A stretch of 64,000 bases of DNA from Rhodococcoides fascians A44A (GTDB taxonomy: Bacteria > Actinomycetota > Actinomycetes > Mycobacteriales > Mycobacteriaceae). The translations under genes were made by a program, and so were the position numbers. The notes beneath the pieces were generated by a model that did no database searches, had not been told where the DNA came from, and worked only from the letters and a program-made list of their open reading frames with translations. How positions within the stretch are numbered: the first letter of the stretch is position 1; every line of letters starts with the position of its first letter. Positions 1-9,021 of this stretch are shown in pieces. The stretch is from assembly GCF_000760735.1 (NCBI RefSeq), contig NZ_JMEX01000008.1, positions 528,018 through 592,017 on the forward strand, read 5' to 3'.

Positions 1-2
1 TG

Positions 3-338
3 CCCGTCGCCGGCGAGGTCGTCGAGGTCGTGCACCGCAAGGGCCAGTTCAAATCCGCGGACCTCGCCGAGGCGAGCGAGGTCAACGAACGCAACAGCAT
101 GCACATCCGCACCCCGTCGGGACACGATCTCGGAGTCGTGCAGATCGCCGGGTTGATCGCTCGACGCATCGTCAACAACGCGAAGGTCGGCGACGCCTTG
201 ACCATCGGTGACACCTACGGCCTCATCCGGTTCGGCTCCCGGGTGGACACGTACTTCCCTTCCGGTTCGACTCTGCTGGTCGAACCGGGCCAGCGGGCAG
301 TCGGAGCCGAGACGGTGCTCGGCGAGCTTCCCCGATAG
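3..338 (+). CDS. psd: phosphatidylserine decarboxylase, C-terminal part (5' partial)
   Basis: Phosphatidylserine decarboxylase makes phosphatidylethanolamine from phosphatidylserine at the membrane. The frame is open to the left edge, so the amino-terminal part lies outside the window; the first full codon is at base 3. Visible are the PVAGEV strand and the block [11 protein letters not shown] near the end. In the short Psd family I know, the Gly-Ser of this FGSR block is the self-cleavage site that creates the pyruvoyl cofactor. pssA starts 7 bases after the stop, so the enzyme that makes phosphatidylserine and the one that decarboxylates it are co-transcribed. Confidence 0.9.
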   Translation, partial: PVAGEVVEVVHRKGQFKSADLAEASEVNERNSMHIRTPSGHDLGVVQIAGLIARRIVNNAKVGDALTIGDTYGLIRFGSRVDTYFPSGSTLLVEPGQRAVGAETVLGELPR

Positions 339-344
339 CCGGCG

Positions 345-1205
345 ATGATCACCAGACGCGCCCGCCCGCCCGCAGCCGTCCGATTGCTGCCGTCCGTCGT
401 CACCATTCTGGCGTTGTGCGCCGGCTTGTCCGCGGTGAAGTTCGCCCTGGACGGTCAGCTGGGAACCTCGCTGGCGATGATCGGCGCGGCCGCGATTCTC
501 GATGCACTCGACGGCAGAATCGCCCGGTTGCTCGACGCCACCAGCCGCATCGGCGCCGAACTCGACTCACTCGCCGACGCCATCTCCTTCGGCGTGGCAC
601 CGGCTCTCGTGCTGTACGTGACGCTGTTGGAAGGTTCGAGCAGTGGATGGATCATCGCGTTGGTGTACGCGGTGGCGATGGTGCTGCGTCTGGCACGGTT
701 CAACACTCTTCTCGACGAGGACGACTCACCCGGTTACGCCAGTGAGTTCTTCACCGGCGTCCCGGCGCCCGCCGGTGCGCTGATCGTGCTCACCCCGATC
801 GCGGCGTTCCAGGAATGGGGTGACGGCTGGTGGTCGTCGTTCTACGTCGTCGTCGGCTGGACCGTGTTCACCGCGGGCCTCGCAGTCAGCCGCATCCCGA
901 CTCTCGCCCTCAAAACAGTCTCGGTTCCGCCGCGAATGGCAGCCGCGCTTCTGATTCTGGTGGCGCTGGCCGCTGCCGCGTTGATCACGTATCCGCTGGT
1001 TCTGCTGATGGTTCTCGTCGCGATGTACCTGGCGCACATTCCGTTCGCCGTTCGGTCGCAGCGCTGGGTCGCCGCCCGCCCCTACACCTGGGACGCCAAG
1101 CCGGCGGAGCGTCGAGCGGAGCGCCGGGCCATCCGCCGGGCGCCGGGCAACAACCGTAGGTCCGCAGCCAGGCTCGGCCTTCGTCGCCCGAAGAGCCCCC
1201 GATGA
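345..1205 (+). CDS. pssA: CDP-diacylglycerol--serine O-phosphatidyltransferase
   Basis: Integral membrane enzyme that joins CDP-diacylglycerol and serine to give phosphatidylserine and CMP. The CDP-alcohol phosphatidyltransferase signature is complete: Asp56-Gly57, Ala60-Arg61, Gly70, Asp74 and Asp78, in the spacing DGxxARx8Gx3Dx3D. Several hydrophobic segments surround it, and the last 40 residues are a basic Arg-rich cytoplasmic tail. The ATG at 345 lies just behind psd. 286 residues is usual for actinobacterial PssA. The stop overlaps an out-of-frame ATG, and the AAA ATPase gene begins 13 bases further on, so all three genes probably form one transcript. Confidence 0.93.
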   Translation: MITRRARPPAAVRLLPSVVTILALCAGLSAVKFALDGQLGTSLAMIGAAAILDALDGRIARLLDATSRIGAELDSLADAISFGVAPALVLYVTLLEGSSSGWIIALVYAVAMVLRLARFNTLLDEDDSPGYASEFFTGVPAPAGALIVLTPIAAFQEWGDGWWSSFYVVVGWTVFTAGLAVSRIPTLALKTVSVPPRMAAALLILVALAAAALITYPLVLLMVLVAMYLAHIPFAVRSQRWVAARPYTWDAKPAERRAERRAIRRAPGNNRRSAARLGLRRPKSPR

Positions 1206-1218
1206 GCGAGACGTCACG

Positions 1219-3390
1219 GTGACCGCACCGGAGTTGGTGCTGACCGCGCGGCTCAACACGTCGGCTGCGGATGCGCGCCGAGGAGTCGTCCGGCTGCACC
1301 CGGAGGTGTTGGCGGCCCTCGGCATTCGCGAGTGGGACGCTGTTGCACTGATCGGCGCGCGCCGGACCTCGGCTGTGGTGGGCACAGCACCCGACGGCAC
1401 CCCGCAGGGCACAGCACTGCTCGACGACGTCACGCTGTCCAACGCGGGCATCAAGGAGGACGGCTCCATCGCCGTCGCTCCCGTCACCGTGTACGGGGCC
1501 AGGACGGTGACGCTGTCCGGTTCGACGCTGGCCGTCGGATCCATTCCCGACGCGACGCTGCGCAAGGCCCTTCTCGGGAAGGTTCTGACTGCGGGCGACA
1601 CCGTCTCGCTGCTGCCACGGGATCTCGGTCCCGGTACCAGCACGAGCGCCGCGACCCAGGCATTGTCACGTTCGTTCGGGGTTGCGTGGACCAGCGAGCT
1701 GTTGACGGTCTCGGCCACCGATCCGAGCGGAGGTCCGGTCAGCGTGCAACCCAACTCGGCCGTCAGCTGGGGCACCGGAGCGCGAACACCCGTGTCGGAC
1801 AGGAACGAACAGCCACCCGCCGCAGCCGAGCCCGCGCCGGTCGAGGTCAAGGAGCTGGTCGGGGTGGCCGCTCAGCAGTCGAAGTTGACCGAGTGGCTTC
1901 GGTTGGCCCTCGACGAATCGGAACTGCTGGCCACGTTGGGTGCGTCGCCGCATCTAGGAGTCCTGATCACCGGTCCGGCGGGAGTCGGAAAGTCGACGCT
2001 CGCACGTGCGGTTCTCGCCGGCCGGCCGGTCGTCGAACTGGACGGTCCGTCGATCGGGGCACTGGAAGCCTCCGCGCGCGTCGACGCCGTGGCGTCCGCG
2101 TTCGAGCGGTTGCGCGCCGGCGGGGTTCTGCTCGTCACCGACATCGACGCGTTGCTGCCGGCGACTGCGGAACCGGTGTCCACTCTGGTGCTCGAGAAAC
2201 TGAAACGGGGTGTCGACACGCCCGGAATTGCCTTGGTGGCCACCACCGCTCACCCCGAGGCGACCGACGCACGTCTGAGGTCGCAGGACCTGTGCGATCG
2301 AGAACTGACGCTCTCGCTTCCCGACGGCGCAGGCCGAACCGCACTACTGGAACATCTACTGCGCGCCTCCCCCACCGAGGGTCTGATCCTGGGTGACATC
2401 GCTCTGCGCACACCGGGATTCGTCGTCGCAGATCTGGCGGCGCTGGTGCGCGAGGCAGCTCTGCGTGCAGCATCGCGAGCCAGCGCCGACAAGGCGGATC
2501 CGAAGATCCTGCAGAGCGATCTGCTCGGCGCCCTCGACGTCATCCGCCCACTGTCTCGTTCGGGTTCCGAAGAACTGGCGATCGGCAGCATCACGCTGGA
2601 CGACGTCGGCGACATGGTGGAAACCAAGCAAGCCCTCACCGAAGCCGTACTGTGGCCCCTTCGGCATCCGGACTCGTTCTCGCGGCTGGGAATCGAACCT
2701 CCCCGCGGGGTTCTCCTCTACGGGCCTCCGGGATGCGGAAAGACGTTCCTGGTTCGCGCTCTCGCCAGTTCCGGCCAGCTGAGCGTGCACGCCGTCAAGG
2801 GTGCCGAGCTGATGGACAAGTGGGTCGGATCCTCGGAGAAGGCGGTGCGAGAGCTGTTTCAGCGCGCCCGCGACTCGGCGCCGTCGTTGATTTTTCTCGA
2901 CGAGGTAGACGCGCTCGCACCCCGACGCGGACAATCGTCGGACTCCGGCGTCGGAGATCGCGTCGTCGCGGCACTGCTCACCGAACTCGACGGCGTCGAA
3001 CCTCTGCGTGACGTCGTCGTACTCGGCGCAACCAACCGACCGGATCTGATCGACCCGGCGCTGCTGCGACCGGGCCGACTGGAGCGTCTCGTGTTCGTGC
3101 CGCCCCCGGATGCCGACGCGCGCAAGGACATTCTGCGTGCCACCGGCAAAGCAGTCCCCCTCGCCGACGACGTCGATCTCGATGCCCTCGCCGAGGATCT
3201 GGACGGATACTCGGCGGCGGACTGCGCGGCACTCCTGCGCGAGGCCGCTCTGACGGCCATGCGCCGGTCGATGGATGCGGCCGACGTCACCGCAGCAGAC
3301 GTGGCGACCGCACGCGCGACGGTGCGCCCCTCGCTCGATCCCGAGCAAGTGGCGCACCTCGAGGCCTACGGCTCGCGCACTTCGCCGTGA
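1219..3390 (+). CDS. CDC48-like tandem AAA+ ATPase
   Basis: Cytoplasmic AAA+ protein with two ATPase modules, of the actinobacterial CDC48/VCP-like group (Rv0435c type). Residues 1-200 look like the substrate-binding N-domain (double-psi barrel type start). Module 1 has Walker A GPAGVGKST (252-260), but its Walker B reads LLVTDID, so the catalytic Glu after Asp308 is replaced by Ile. Module 2 is intact: GPPGCGKTF (502-510), LIFLDEVDA (about 557-565) and the second region of homology GATNRPD...LLRPGR. Module 1 may therefore bind but not hydrolyse ATP. The GTG at 1219 is the first in-frame start after pssA. Its partner proteins are unknown; protein remodelling is inferred from the family. Confidence 0.9.
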   Translation: MTAPELVLTARLNTSAADARRGVVRLHPEVLAALGIREWDAVALIGARRTSAVVGTAPDGTPQGTALLDDVTLSNAGIKEDGSIAVAPVTVYGARTVTLSGSTLAVGSIPDATLRKALLGKVLTAGDTVSLLPRDLGPGTSTSAATQALSRSFGVAWTSELLTVSATDPSGGPVSVQPNSAVSWGTGARTPVSDRNEQPPAAAEPAPVEVKELVGVAAQQSKLTEWLRLALDESELLATLGASPHLGVLITGPAGVGKSTLARAVLAGRPVVELDGPSIGALEASARVDAVASAFERLRAGGVLLVTDIDALLPATAEPVSTLVLEKLKRGVDTPGIALVATTAHPEATDARLRSQDLCDRELTLSLPDGAGRTALLEHLLRASPTEGLILGDIALRTPGFVVADLAALVREAALRAASRASADKADPKILQSDLLGALDVIRPLSRSGSEELAIGSITLDDVGDMVETKQALTEAVLWPLRHPDSFSRLGIEPPRGVLLYGPPGCGKTFLVRALASSGQLSVHAVKGAELMDKWVGSSEKAVRELFQRARDSAPSLIFLDEVDALAPRRGQSSDSGVGDRVVAALLTELDGVEPLRDVVVLGATNRPDLIDPALLRPGRLERLVFVPPPDADARKDILRATGKAVPLADDVDLDALAEDLDGYSAADCAALLREAALTAMRRSMDAADVTAADVATARATVRPSLDPEQVAHLEAYGSRTSP

Positions 3391-3394
3391 GTGC

Positions 3395-4147
3395 CTAGTT
3401 CCAGCGCGCGAGGATCTTGCTTGCCTCTCCGGCCAGCGCACCCTGGAAGAGCGGTCCGAAGCTGATCCGGCCGACTCCGAGCGAGGCGAAGTGCTTCAGA
3501 TCGCCGTCCGCGGGGTTGGCGATGGCATTGATGGGCAGCGGAAGCTCCTCGGCCAGACGCTTGTAGTCCGCGTCGTTGTGGAAGCCGACAGGGTAGAGCG
3601 AGTCGGCGCCGGCGTCGGCGGCGAGCTTCAACCGGGCGATCGCGCGGTCGACGCGGTCGTTCTCGTCACCGATCTGCTTGACGAACAGGTCGGTTCGGGC
3701 GTTGAGGACGACGTGAACGTCGGTGGCGTCCGATGCTGCACGCAGCGCGCCAACGAAGTCGGCGTGCTCCTGAGCTTCACGCAGACGTCCACCTTCGCTG
3801 TGCACCGTGTCCTCCACGTTGAGGCCGACGGCGCCCGCGGAGACGAGGCCCTCGATGAGGCGCTTGGGGTCCTCGCCGTATCCGGACTCGATGTCGACGG
3901 ACAGCGGGACGTCGACGGCGGAGGTGATCTGGGAGATGCGTGTGAGCAGCTCGTCGAAGGTGATGCCCTCGTTGTCGGGCTTACCGATGGAGTCGGACAC
4001 CGGGTGGCTTCCGACGGTGAGTGCCGTGAATCCAGCCGAGACCGCGAGGTTGGCCGACCATGCGTCCCACACCGTCGGCAGCACGACGGGGTTTCCGGGC
4101 TGGTGGAGTTCGAGGAGGGTTGTTGCCTTCTGGGACAAGCTCGTCAT
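3395..4147 (-). CDS. isocitrate lyase/PEP mutase family protein
   Basis: TIM-barrel protein of the isocitrate lyase / phosphoenolpyruvate phosphomutase superfamily, 250 residues, a size typical of carboxy-PEP mutase or 2-methylisocitrate-lyase-like members rather than true isocitrate lyase. Early residues VLPTVWDAWSA and the strand SVDIESGYGEDP carry the Mg-binding Asp and the conserved Glu. The KKCGH active-site loop of isocitrate lyase is not visible, so the substrate is unknown. A strong AGGAG five bases before the ATG at 4147 fixes the start; a longer frame to 4198 has no such site. Its end faces the AAA ATPase gene with four bases between the stops. Confidence 0.85.
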   Translation of the reverse strand: MTSLSQKATTLLELHQPGNPVVLPTVWDAWSANLAVSAGFTALTVGSHPVSDSIGKPDNEGITFDELLTRISQITSAVDVPLSVDIESGYGEDPKRLIEGLVSAGAVGLNVEDTVHSEGGRLREAQEHADFVGALRAASDATDVHVVLNARTDLFVKQIGDENDRVDRAIARLKLAADAGADSLYPVGFHNDADYKRLAEELPLPINAIANPADGDLKHFASLGVGRISFGPLFQGALAGEASKILARWN

Positions 4148-4208
4148 GGAGACTCCTAATGCGTCGAGGCGGGAGAACGTGCGTTCTCCTACCGACAACG
4201 TACCCGCA

Positions 4209-4604
4209 TCAGTCGATCAAATCGAGCGCTTGCATCCGGTCGAACACCATGAGCGACCCCGGAGCGACATCCGGCATCGACGCGTACTCGTCGCGAGTGA
4301 AGAAGCGAATTTCCGCGATCTCGCTGGTCGGCGTCGGTTCCGACGCCAATCCCGCGATGAAGCAATGGATCTCGAGCTCGGTTCCCGCGGGATGCCCCCA
4401 CGCCTCGCACTCGAACACATCCAGCAGCCGAGCGTCGACCACCGCCGCGTCGAGCTCCTCGCGAATCTCACGGTGCAGCGCCTCGAGAGGCGTCTCGCCC
4501 GGATCGATCTTGCCTCCCGCCATGTAGAACGCCGACTTCCCCACCGAACGAGCCTGAATCATTCGTCGACCCCGGACGAACGCCAGCCCAGCAGTCCTGA
4601 TCAC
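4209..4604 (-). CDS. NUDIX hydrolase
   Basis: Small NUDIX pyrophosphohydrolase of 131 residues. The Nudix box runs from Gly31 (GKIDPGE) through REIREEL (45-51), giving the metal-binding Glu residues; the usual Gly near its end is Asp52. The substrate cannot be read from the sequence; members of this size often remove oxidised or non-canonical nucleoside diphosphate derivatives. Its ATG overlaps the stop of the upstream glyoxalase-family gene (ATGA), so the two are translationally coupled. Confidence 0.85.
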   Translation of the reverse strand: MIRTAGLAFVRGRRMIQARSVGKSAFYMAGGKIDPGETPLEALHREIREELDAAVVDARLLDVFECEAWGHPAGTELEIHCFIAGLASEPTPTSEIAEIRFFTRDEYASMPDVAPGSLMVFDRMQALDLID

Positions 4605-5011
4605 TGGTTCCGCGGGATCAGCGGCTTGTCCGCCCGCACCTTCAACTGCTGCACCGCCCAGGTGTTGCCGTCGGGATCGGCGAACCCGAAGAAGGTGCCC
4701 CCGTCCCTGTCGTCGAACACGGTGATCTCACCGGCCTCGACACCGCGGGACAGCAACTCCTCACGGGCGGCGTGCGCGTCGGACACGACGAGTTGCAGCC
4801 CCTTCAACGAACCCGGTTCCATCTCACGCTGCGACGCCAGCGACCCGACGACGATCGAGCATCCCGACCCTCGCGGCGTCAGCTGCGCAATGTGCATGTG
4901 CTCGTTGCGGGTGTCGTGGTCGAGATCGAACCCGACCTTGTCCCGGTAGAACTCGATCGACCGATCGAGGTCCGACACGGGTACGACGACCACTTCCAAA
5001 GTCCAGTCCAC
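4601..5011 (-). CDS. VOC/glyoxalase superfamily protein
   Basis: Protein of 136 residues in the vicinal oxygen chelate superfamily. The pattern VVVPVSDLDRSIEFYRDKVGF at the start and FFGFADPDGNTWAVQQL near the end are the two halves of the paired beta-alpha-beta fold, and the final Asp-Pro-Asp-Gly-Asn block is typical. Substrate unknown: dioxygenase-like, resistance-like or glyoxalase-like roles are all possible. It lies in a run of minus-strand genes, five bases after the SRPBCC gene and overlapping the NUDIX gene, so all three are probably expressed together behind the ArsR-type regulator. Confidence 0.85.
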   Translation of the reverse strand: MDWTLEVVVVPVSDLDRSIEFYRDKVGFDLDHDTRNEHMHIAQLTPRGSGCSIVVGSLASQREMEPGSLKGLQLVVSDAHAAREELLSRGVEAGEITVFDDRDGGTFFGFADPDGNTWAVQQLKVRADKPLIPRNQ

Positions 5012-5016
5012 GACGG

Positions 5017-5493
5017 TCAGCTCCTTCCGAGGATCGCGTCGAGACGCTCGTACCCCTCGGAGACGCCTCTCTCCATTCCGCTCTGTGCCATTCCGTCGCG
5101 CGATTCGACGGACGGATAGGCCGACGCGATCTCGAGCCGAGTCCGACCGTCACCGAGGTCGACGAAGGTCAACGCCTCCAGGCTGACGACGTCGGGGAAA
5201 TCCTCGTACTCGAACGTCTGGATGGCGAACTCGTTCTCCCGCACCACATGGAAGACGCCGCGGAATGCGAATGTCGCTCCTTCGGGGTTGGTGTGCACGT
5301 ATCGGTAACTGCCGCCGGTCACGAACTCGTAGCGCTCGATCGCCATGTCGTATCCGTTGGGCCCGAGCCACTGCTCGATCAGCTCGGGTTCCTTGTGCGC
5401 CCGGAACACCGCCTCGACGGGAGCGTCGAATTCCCGGGTGATGGTGATGAACGGCAGGCCGTCGGGGACGGTGATGGCAACTGGATTCGTCAT
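5017..5493 (-). CDS. SRPBCC/AHSA1-domain protein
   Basis: Activator of Hsp90 ATPase homologue 1-like (SRPBCC) fold of 158 residues, a hydrophobic-pocket protein class whose ligands are mostly unknown. The start region ITREFDAPVEAVFRAHKEPELIEQW and the mid segment GGSYRYVH are characteristic. Start chosen at ATG 5493, preceded by AAGGAG; a longer frame to 5592 runs through a short tandem repeat and lacks a binding site. The ArsR gene lies 100 bases upstream, a pairing seen very often for this family, so ArsR probably controls it. Confidence 0.87.
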   Translation of the reverse strand: MTNPVAITVPDGLPFITITREFDAPVEAVFRAHKEPELIEQWLGPNGYDMAIERYEFVTGGSYRYVHTNPEGATFAFRGVFHVVRENEFAIQTFEYEDFPDVVSLEALTFVDLGDGRTRLEIASAYPSVESRDGMAQSGMERGVSEGYERLDAILGRS

Positions 5494-5531
5494 GACTTCT
5501 CCTTCTCGAAGTGTTCTTTCGACTCGCCTCT

Positions 5532-5599
5532 TGTTTGGATTCGTTCCGCAGGCTCCACTCACTCCTGTTTGGATTCGCTCCGCAGGCCCCACTCACTCT
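5532..5599. repeat. two tandem 34-bp repeats between ArsR and SRPBCC genes
   Basis: Two direct copies, 5532-5565 and 5566-5599, differ at only a few positions. Each contains TTCCGCAGGCTCCACTC or the variant CTCCGCAGGCCCCACTC. The second copy includes the last codons and the stop of the ArsR-type gene. The core TCCGCAGGCTCC also occurs, in the same orientation relative to the minus strand, in the 33-bp repeats at 14993-15080, so the two loci may carry members of one small interspersed repeat family. Confidence 0.8.
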
Positions 5600-5922
5600 G
5601 CGAGCAGCTTGTCGAGCTTGCGGAACTGCTGTTCGTGGATGATGCGGTACTTGTCGATCCACACGGTGAGCTGTTCGAGCCGGTCGGGATTCAGGTGGAC
5701 CGGCCGACGCTGTGCGTCTCGGGTCCTCGTCACCAGGCCCGCATTCTCGAGGACCTGGATGTGCCTGGACACCGCTTGCTTGCTGATCTCGAACGGCTCG
5801 GCGAGATCGTTGACCGTCTGCGGGCCGCGGCTCAAGCGGGCGACGAGTGCTCGACGGACCGGGTCGGCGAGGGCCGTGAAGGCTTCGTCGAGTCGATCGT
5901 CGTCGGCGGCTCGAGCGCCCAT
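5593..5922 (-). CDS. ArsR-family winged-helix transcriptional regulator
   Basis: About 109 residues, a single winged helix-turn-helix of the ArsR/SmtB family (DPVRRALVARLSRGP, then SKQAVSRHIQVLENAGLV as helix-turn-helix and the RPVHLN wing). No metal-binding Cys cluster is visible, as in the sub-family usually paired with SRPBCC proteins, so the signal is unlikely to be a metal. Start placed at ATG 5922, nine bases after AGGAAG; a TTG at 5928 is possible. It probably represses its own transcript with the downstream SRPBCC, glyoxalase and NUDIX genes, and faces away from the Mrp operon. Confidence 0.88.
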   Translation of the reverse strand: MGARAADDDRLDEAFTALADPVRRALVARLSRGPQTVNDLAEPFEISKQAVSRHIQVLENAGLVTRTRDAQRRPVHLNPDRLEQLTVWIDKYRIIHEQQFRKLDKLLAE

Positions 5923-6177
5923 TGTCAACCACTTCCTTTATCAACTGAACTGTTGATTACAGTACGACGCGAACGCCTCCGAGTCAACGAAAAGGTGCAA
6001 ACAGTACCGAATGGCAGCGCGTCGACCACGCAAAGTAGGATGGAGTGAACTTATACTCGCCGGCCGAGCACACGGCTCGCGAGCATATTTTCCGTTTGTT
6101 CGCCTACTCGACGCCGCCCCACGACCACCGCGTGATCCGCGCCAGGATCACGCGACCCGAGACGACGGAGTACGTTT

Positions 6178-9021
6178 TTGCTCGCTATTTTGCTCGCGCA
6201 CACGGTTGCGGCCGTGTTTGCGCCCTTGTTGGTCCGCTGGTGGGGCCGTAACGCATTCTTTCCGCTTGCACTGGTGCCACTCGTCAGCCTGGTGTGGGTG
6301 TTCGCCAATTGGAACACCGAACAGTCTCTGAACATCGAGTGGGTCCCCGGCCTGTCGATGGACCTGGACATGCGGTTCGATTCACTGGCCGCGATCATGT
6401 CGCTGCTCGTGCTCGGTATCGGCGCGCTGATCCTCGTCTACTGCGCCCGGTACTTCGAGGACGACGAACCACGACTCGGCATCTTCGCCGCCGAGATGGT
6501 CGCGTTCGCCGGCGCCATGTTCGGACTCATCACCGCCGACAACATGTTGGTGCTCTACATCTTCTGGGAGATAACGACAGTTCTGTCGTTCCTGCTCGTC
6601 GGGCATTACGCCGAGCGCGCATCCTCGAGACGCGCCGCCACCCAGGCGCTGTTGGTCACCACCGCGGGCGGTCTCGCGATGCTCGTCGGAATCATCGTCC
6701 TCGGTCAGGTGGCCGGCAGTTACAACCTGTCCGACGTGGTCGCCGACGCCCCGTCGGGATGGCTTGCCGGCGTTGCCATCGTGCTGATCCTCATCGGTGC
6801 GCTGTCGAAGTCCGCCATCGTGCCACTGCATTTCTGGCTGCCGGGCGCCATGGCCGCACCGACACCCGTCAGTGGGTATCTGCACGCGGCGGCGATGGTG
6901 AAGGCGGGCATCTACCTCGTCGCTCGCCTCGCCCCGGGATTCGCCGATTCCGGCCCCTGGCGCGCGACGGTGATCACCCTCGGTCTGTTGTCGATGATCC
7001 TGGCGGGATGGCGTGCGCTGCGCGCATTCGATCTCAAGCTGATCCTCGCGTTCGGCACGGTCAGTCAGCTCGGCTTCCTGATGGTGCTGGTGGGCATCGG
7101 TTCCGAGAAGGCGATGCTCGCCGGTCTGACCATGGTCATCGCCCATGCGATGTTCAAGGCCGCACTGTTCATGGTGGTCGGCATCATCGACCACACGACG
7201 CACACTCGCGACATCCGCAAGCTCGCGCACCTGGGCAAGAAGGCACCGCTGTTGGGCGCCGTCGCCGCACTTGCCGCGGCCAGCATGGCGGGGCTGCCCC
7301 CGTTCCTCGGGTTCGTCGGCAAGGAAACCGCACTGTCGGCGGTCATCGACACTCCGACGCTCAACCCTGCCGTCGCCTGGATTGTCGTGGCGGGCATGGT
7401 CGTCGGGTCCATCCTGACCGTCACCTACAGCATCAGGTTCGTGTGGGGAGCGTTCGGGCGCAAGCAACTCAAGCGACCGAGCCCCGCGGTGAAGAACATG
7501 CACGAGCCCACGGCGCTCTTCCTCGCAGCACCGGCCTTCCTCGCTCTTCTGGGTGCAGCCGCAGGAATCTTCTCGCCCGTCGTCGACGCCATCGTCAGTC
7601 CGTACGCGGCCACCGTCGATTCCTACGGGCAGGCTCCGTACCACCTCGCCCTGTGGCACGGCGTCAACCTGCCGCTCGGGTTGACGGTCGTCGTCGTCAC
7701 CGGCGGTGTCGGTCTGTTCATCGCGCACCGCATGGTCAACCGCCTCAAGTTCGAGCATCCGCCGCTCGGCAACGCGGACCGGGTCTACGACGCGGTGCTC
7801 AAGTCGATGGACACCATCTCGCTCCGTCTGACCGGCACCACCCAGCGAGGATCGCTGCCTCTGACGCAGGGAACGATCCTGCTGACGCTGGTGCTGCTTC
7901 CGATGGCCGTGCTGGCGTTCGGACGCGAACCCGGACTGGATTTCGTCCTGTTCGACACTCCACTTCAGGTCATCGTCTCGCTCATCATGATCTCCGGGGC
8001 GCTCGGCGCGACGGTGATGCGCAACCGCCTCGCCAGCGTCATCCTCGTCGGCCTCACCGGCTACGGCTGCGGCGTCATCTTCGCGGTGCACGGTGCACCG
8101 GATCTGGCGTTGACCCAGTTCCTGGTGGAGACGTTGACTCTGGTCGTCTTCGTGCTCGTGCTGCGGAAACTGCCCGCCGAGGTCGACGACCGGGGCGCAG
8201 CCGGGTCGAGGTTGCCTCGCGCAGCCCTCGCGATCGCCGTCGGCGCGACGGTCACCGTCCTCGGAGCGTTCGCGATGAACGCGCGCAGCACCGACCCGAT
8301 CTCCCTGCAACTTCCCGACGCCGCCTACCTGCTGGGCGACGGCAAGAACATCGTCAACGTTCTCCTGGTGGACATTCGTGCGTGGGACACGCTCGGTGAG
8401 ATCTCGGTGCTGCTCGTCGCGGCCACCGGCGTCGCATCGCTGGTGTTCCGCAACCGACGCTTCGGCAGCGCACCCCGCGTCTCGGATGCGCCGGCAACCG
8501 ATTCCGACAGCCCCTCCGGCACCGACACGACGTGGTTGCTGGGCGGAGACCTGATCGATCCTCGGCATCGGTCGTTGATCCTCGAGGTCACGACTCGCCT
8601 GATCTTCCCGACGATCATGGTGCTGTCGGTGTACTTCTTCTTCTCCGGACACAATGCGCCGGGCGGCGGATTCGCCGGTGGACTGACCGCGGGTCTCGCG
8701 CTGGTACTGAGGTACCTCGCAGGCGGCCGATACGAACTCGGCGAAGCCGTTCCGATCGACGCAGGCAAGATCCTCGGCCTCGGCCTGATACTCGCGTCGG
8801 GCACCGCGATCGCGTCGATGTTCCTCGGCGCCCCGGCGTTGTCGTCGGCGACCCTCGAGGTGACCCTGCCGATACTCGGTGACATCAAGTTGGTCACCGC
8901 ATTGTTCTTCGATCTCGGTGTCTACCTCATCGTGGTCGGTCTCGTACTCGACGTCCTCCGAAGCCTCGGTGCACGTCTCGACGCACAGGTGGAGATGCAG
9001 AGCCAGGTGAAGGCCCGATGA
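6178..9021 (+). CDS. mrpA: Mrp antiporter subunit A with fused subunit B domain
   Basis: Largest subunit of the multi-protein Na+(K+)/H+ antiporter of the cytoplasmic membrane. Residues 1-500 are the NuoL/ND5-like channel, with the conserved segment LSKSAIVPLHFWLPGAMAAP carrying the key Lys and His. A DUF4040-like linker follows, and after about residue 790 comes a complete MrpB domain (TRLIFPTIMVLSVYFFFSGHNAPGGGFAGGL). At 947 residues this is the A+B fusion normal in actinobacteria. The upstream frame closes at 6133, so the start must be the TTG at 6178, which gives the family N-terminus (LLAILLAHTV). First gene of a six-gene operon in which each start overlaps the previous stop. Confidence 0.93.
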   Translation: MLAILLAHTVAAVFAPLLVRWWGRNAFFPLALVPLVSLVWVFANWNTEQSLNIEWVPGLSMDLDMRFDSLAAIMSLLVLGIGALILVYCARYFEDDEPRLGIFAAEMVAFAGAMFGLITADNMLVLYIFWEITTVLSFLLVGHYAERASSRRAATQALLVTTAGGLAMLVGIIVLGQVAGSYNLSDVVADAPSGWLAGVAIVLILIGALSKSAIVPLHFWLPGAMAAPTPVSGYLHAAAMVKAGIYLVARLAPGFADSGPWRATVITLGLLSMILAGWRALRAFDLKLILAFGTVSQLGFLMVLVGIGSEKAMLAGLTMVIAHAMFKAALFMVVGIIDHTTHTRDIRKLAHLGKKAPLLGAVAALAAASMAGLPPFLGFVGKETALSAVIDTPTLNPAVAWIVVAGMVVGSILTVTYSIRFVWGAFGRKQLKRPSPAVKNMHEPTALFLAAPAFLALLGAAAGIFSPVVDAIVSPYAATVDSYGQAPYHLALWHGVNLPLGLTVVVVTGGVGLFIAHRMVNRLKFEHPPLGNADRVYDAVLKSMDTISLRLTGTTQRGSLPLTQGTILLTLVLLPMAVLAFGREPGLDFVLFDTPLQVIVSLIMISGALGATVMRNRLASVILVGLTGYGCGVIFAVHGAPDLALTQFLVETLTLVVFVLVLRKLPAEVDDRGAAGSRLPRAALAIAVGATVTVLGAFAMNARSTDPISLQLPDAAYLLGDGKNIVNVLLVDIRAWDTLGEISVLLVAATGVASLVFRNRRFGSAPRVSDAPATDSDSPSGTDTTWLLGGDLIDPRHRSLILEVTTRLIFPTIMVLSVYFFFSGHNAPGGGFAGGLTAGLALVLRYLAGGRYELGEAVPIDAGKILGLGLILASGTAIASMFLGAPALSSATLEVTLPILGDIKLVTALFFDLGVYLIVVGLVLDVLRSLGARLDAQVEMQSQVKAR

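Noticed and set aside
5532..5599. Possible start of a CRISPR array
   Set aside because: Only two copies, directly adjacent without spacers.
6382..8652. 756-residue minus-strand open frame
   Set aside because: Lies fully opposite mrpA, is rich in Arg, His, Asp and Gln as expected for the antisense of a membrane gene, and has no family features.
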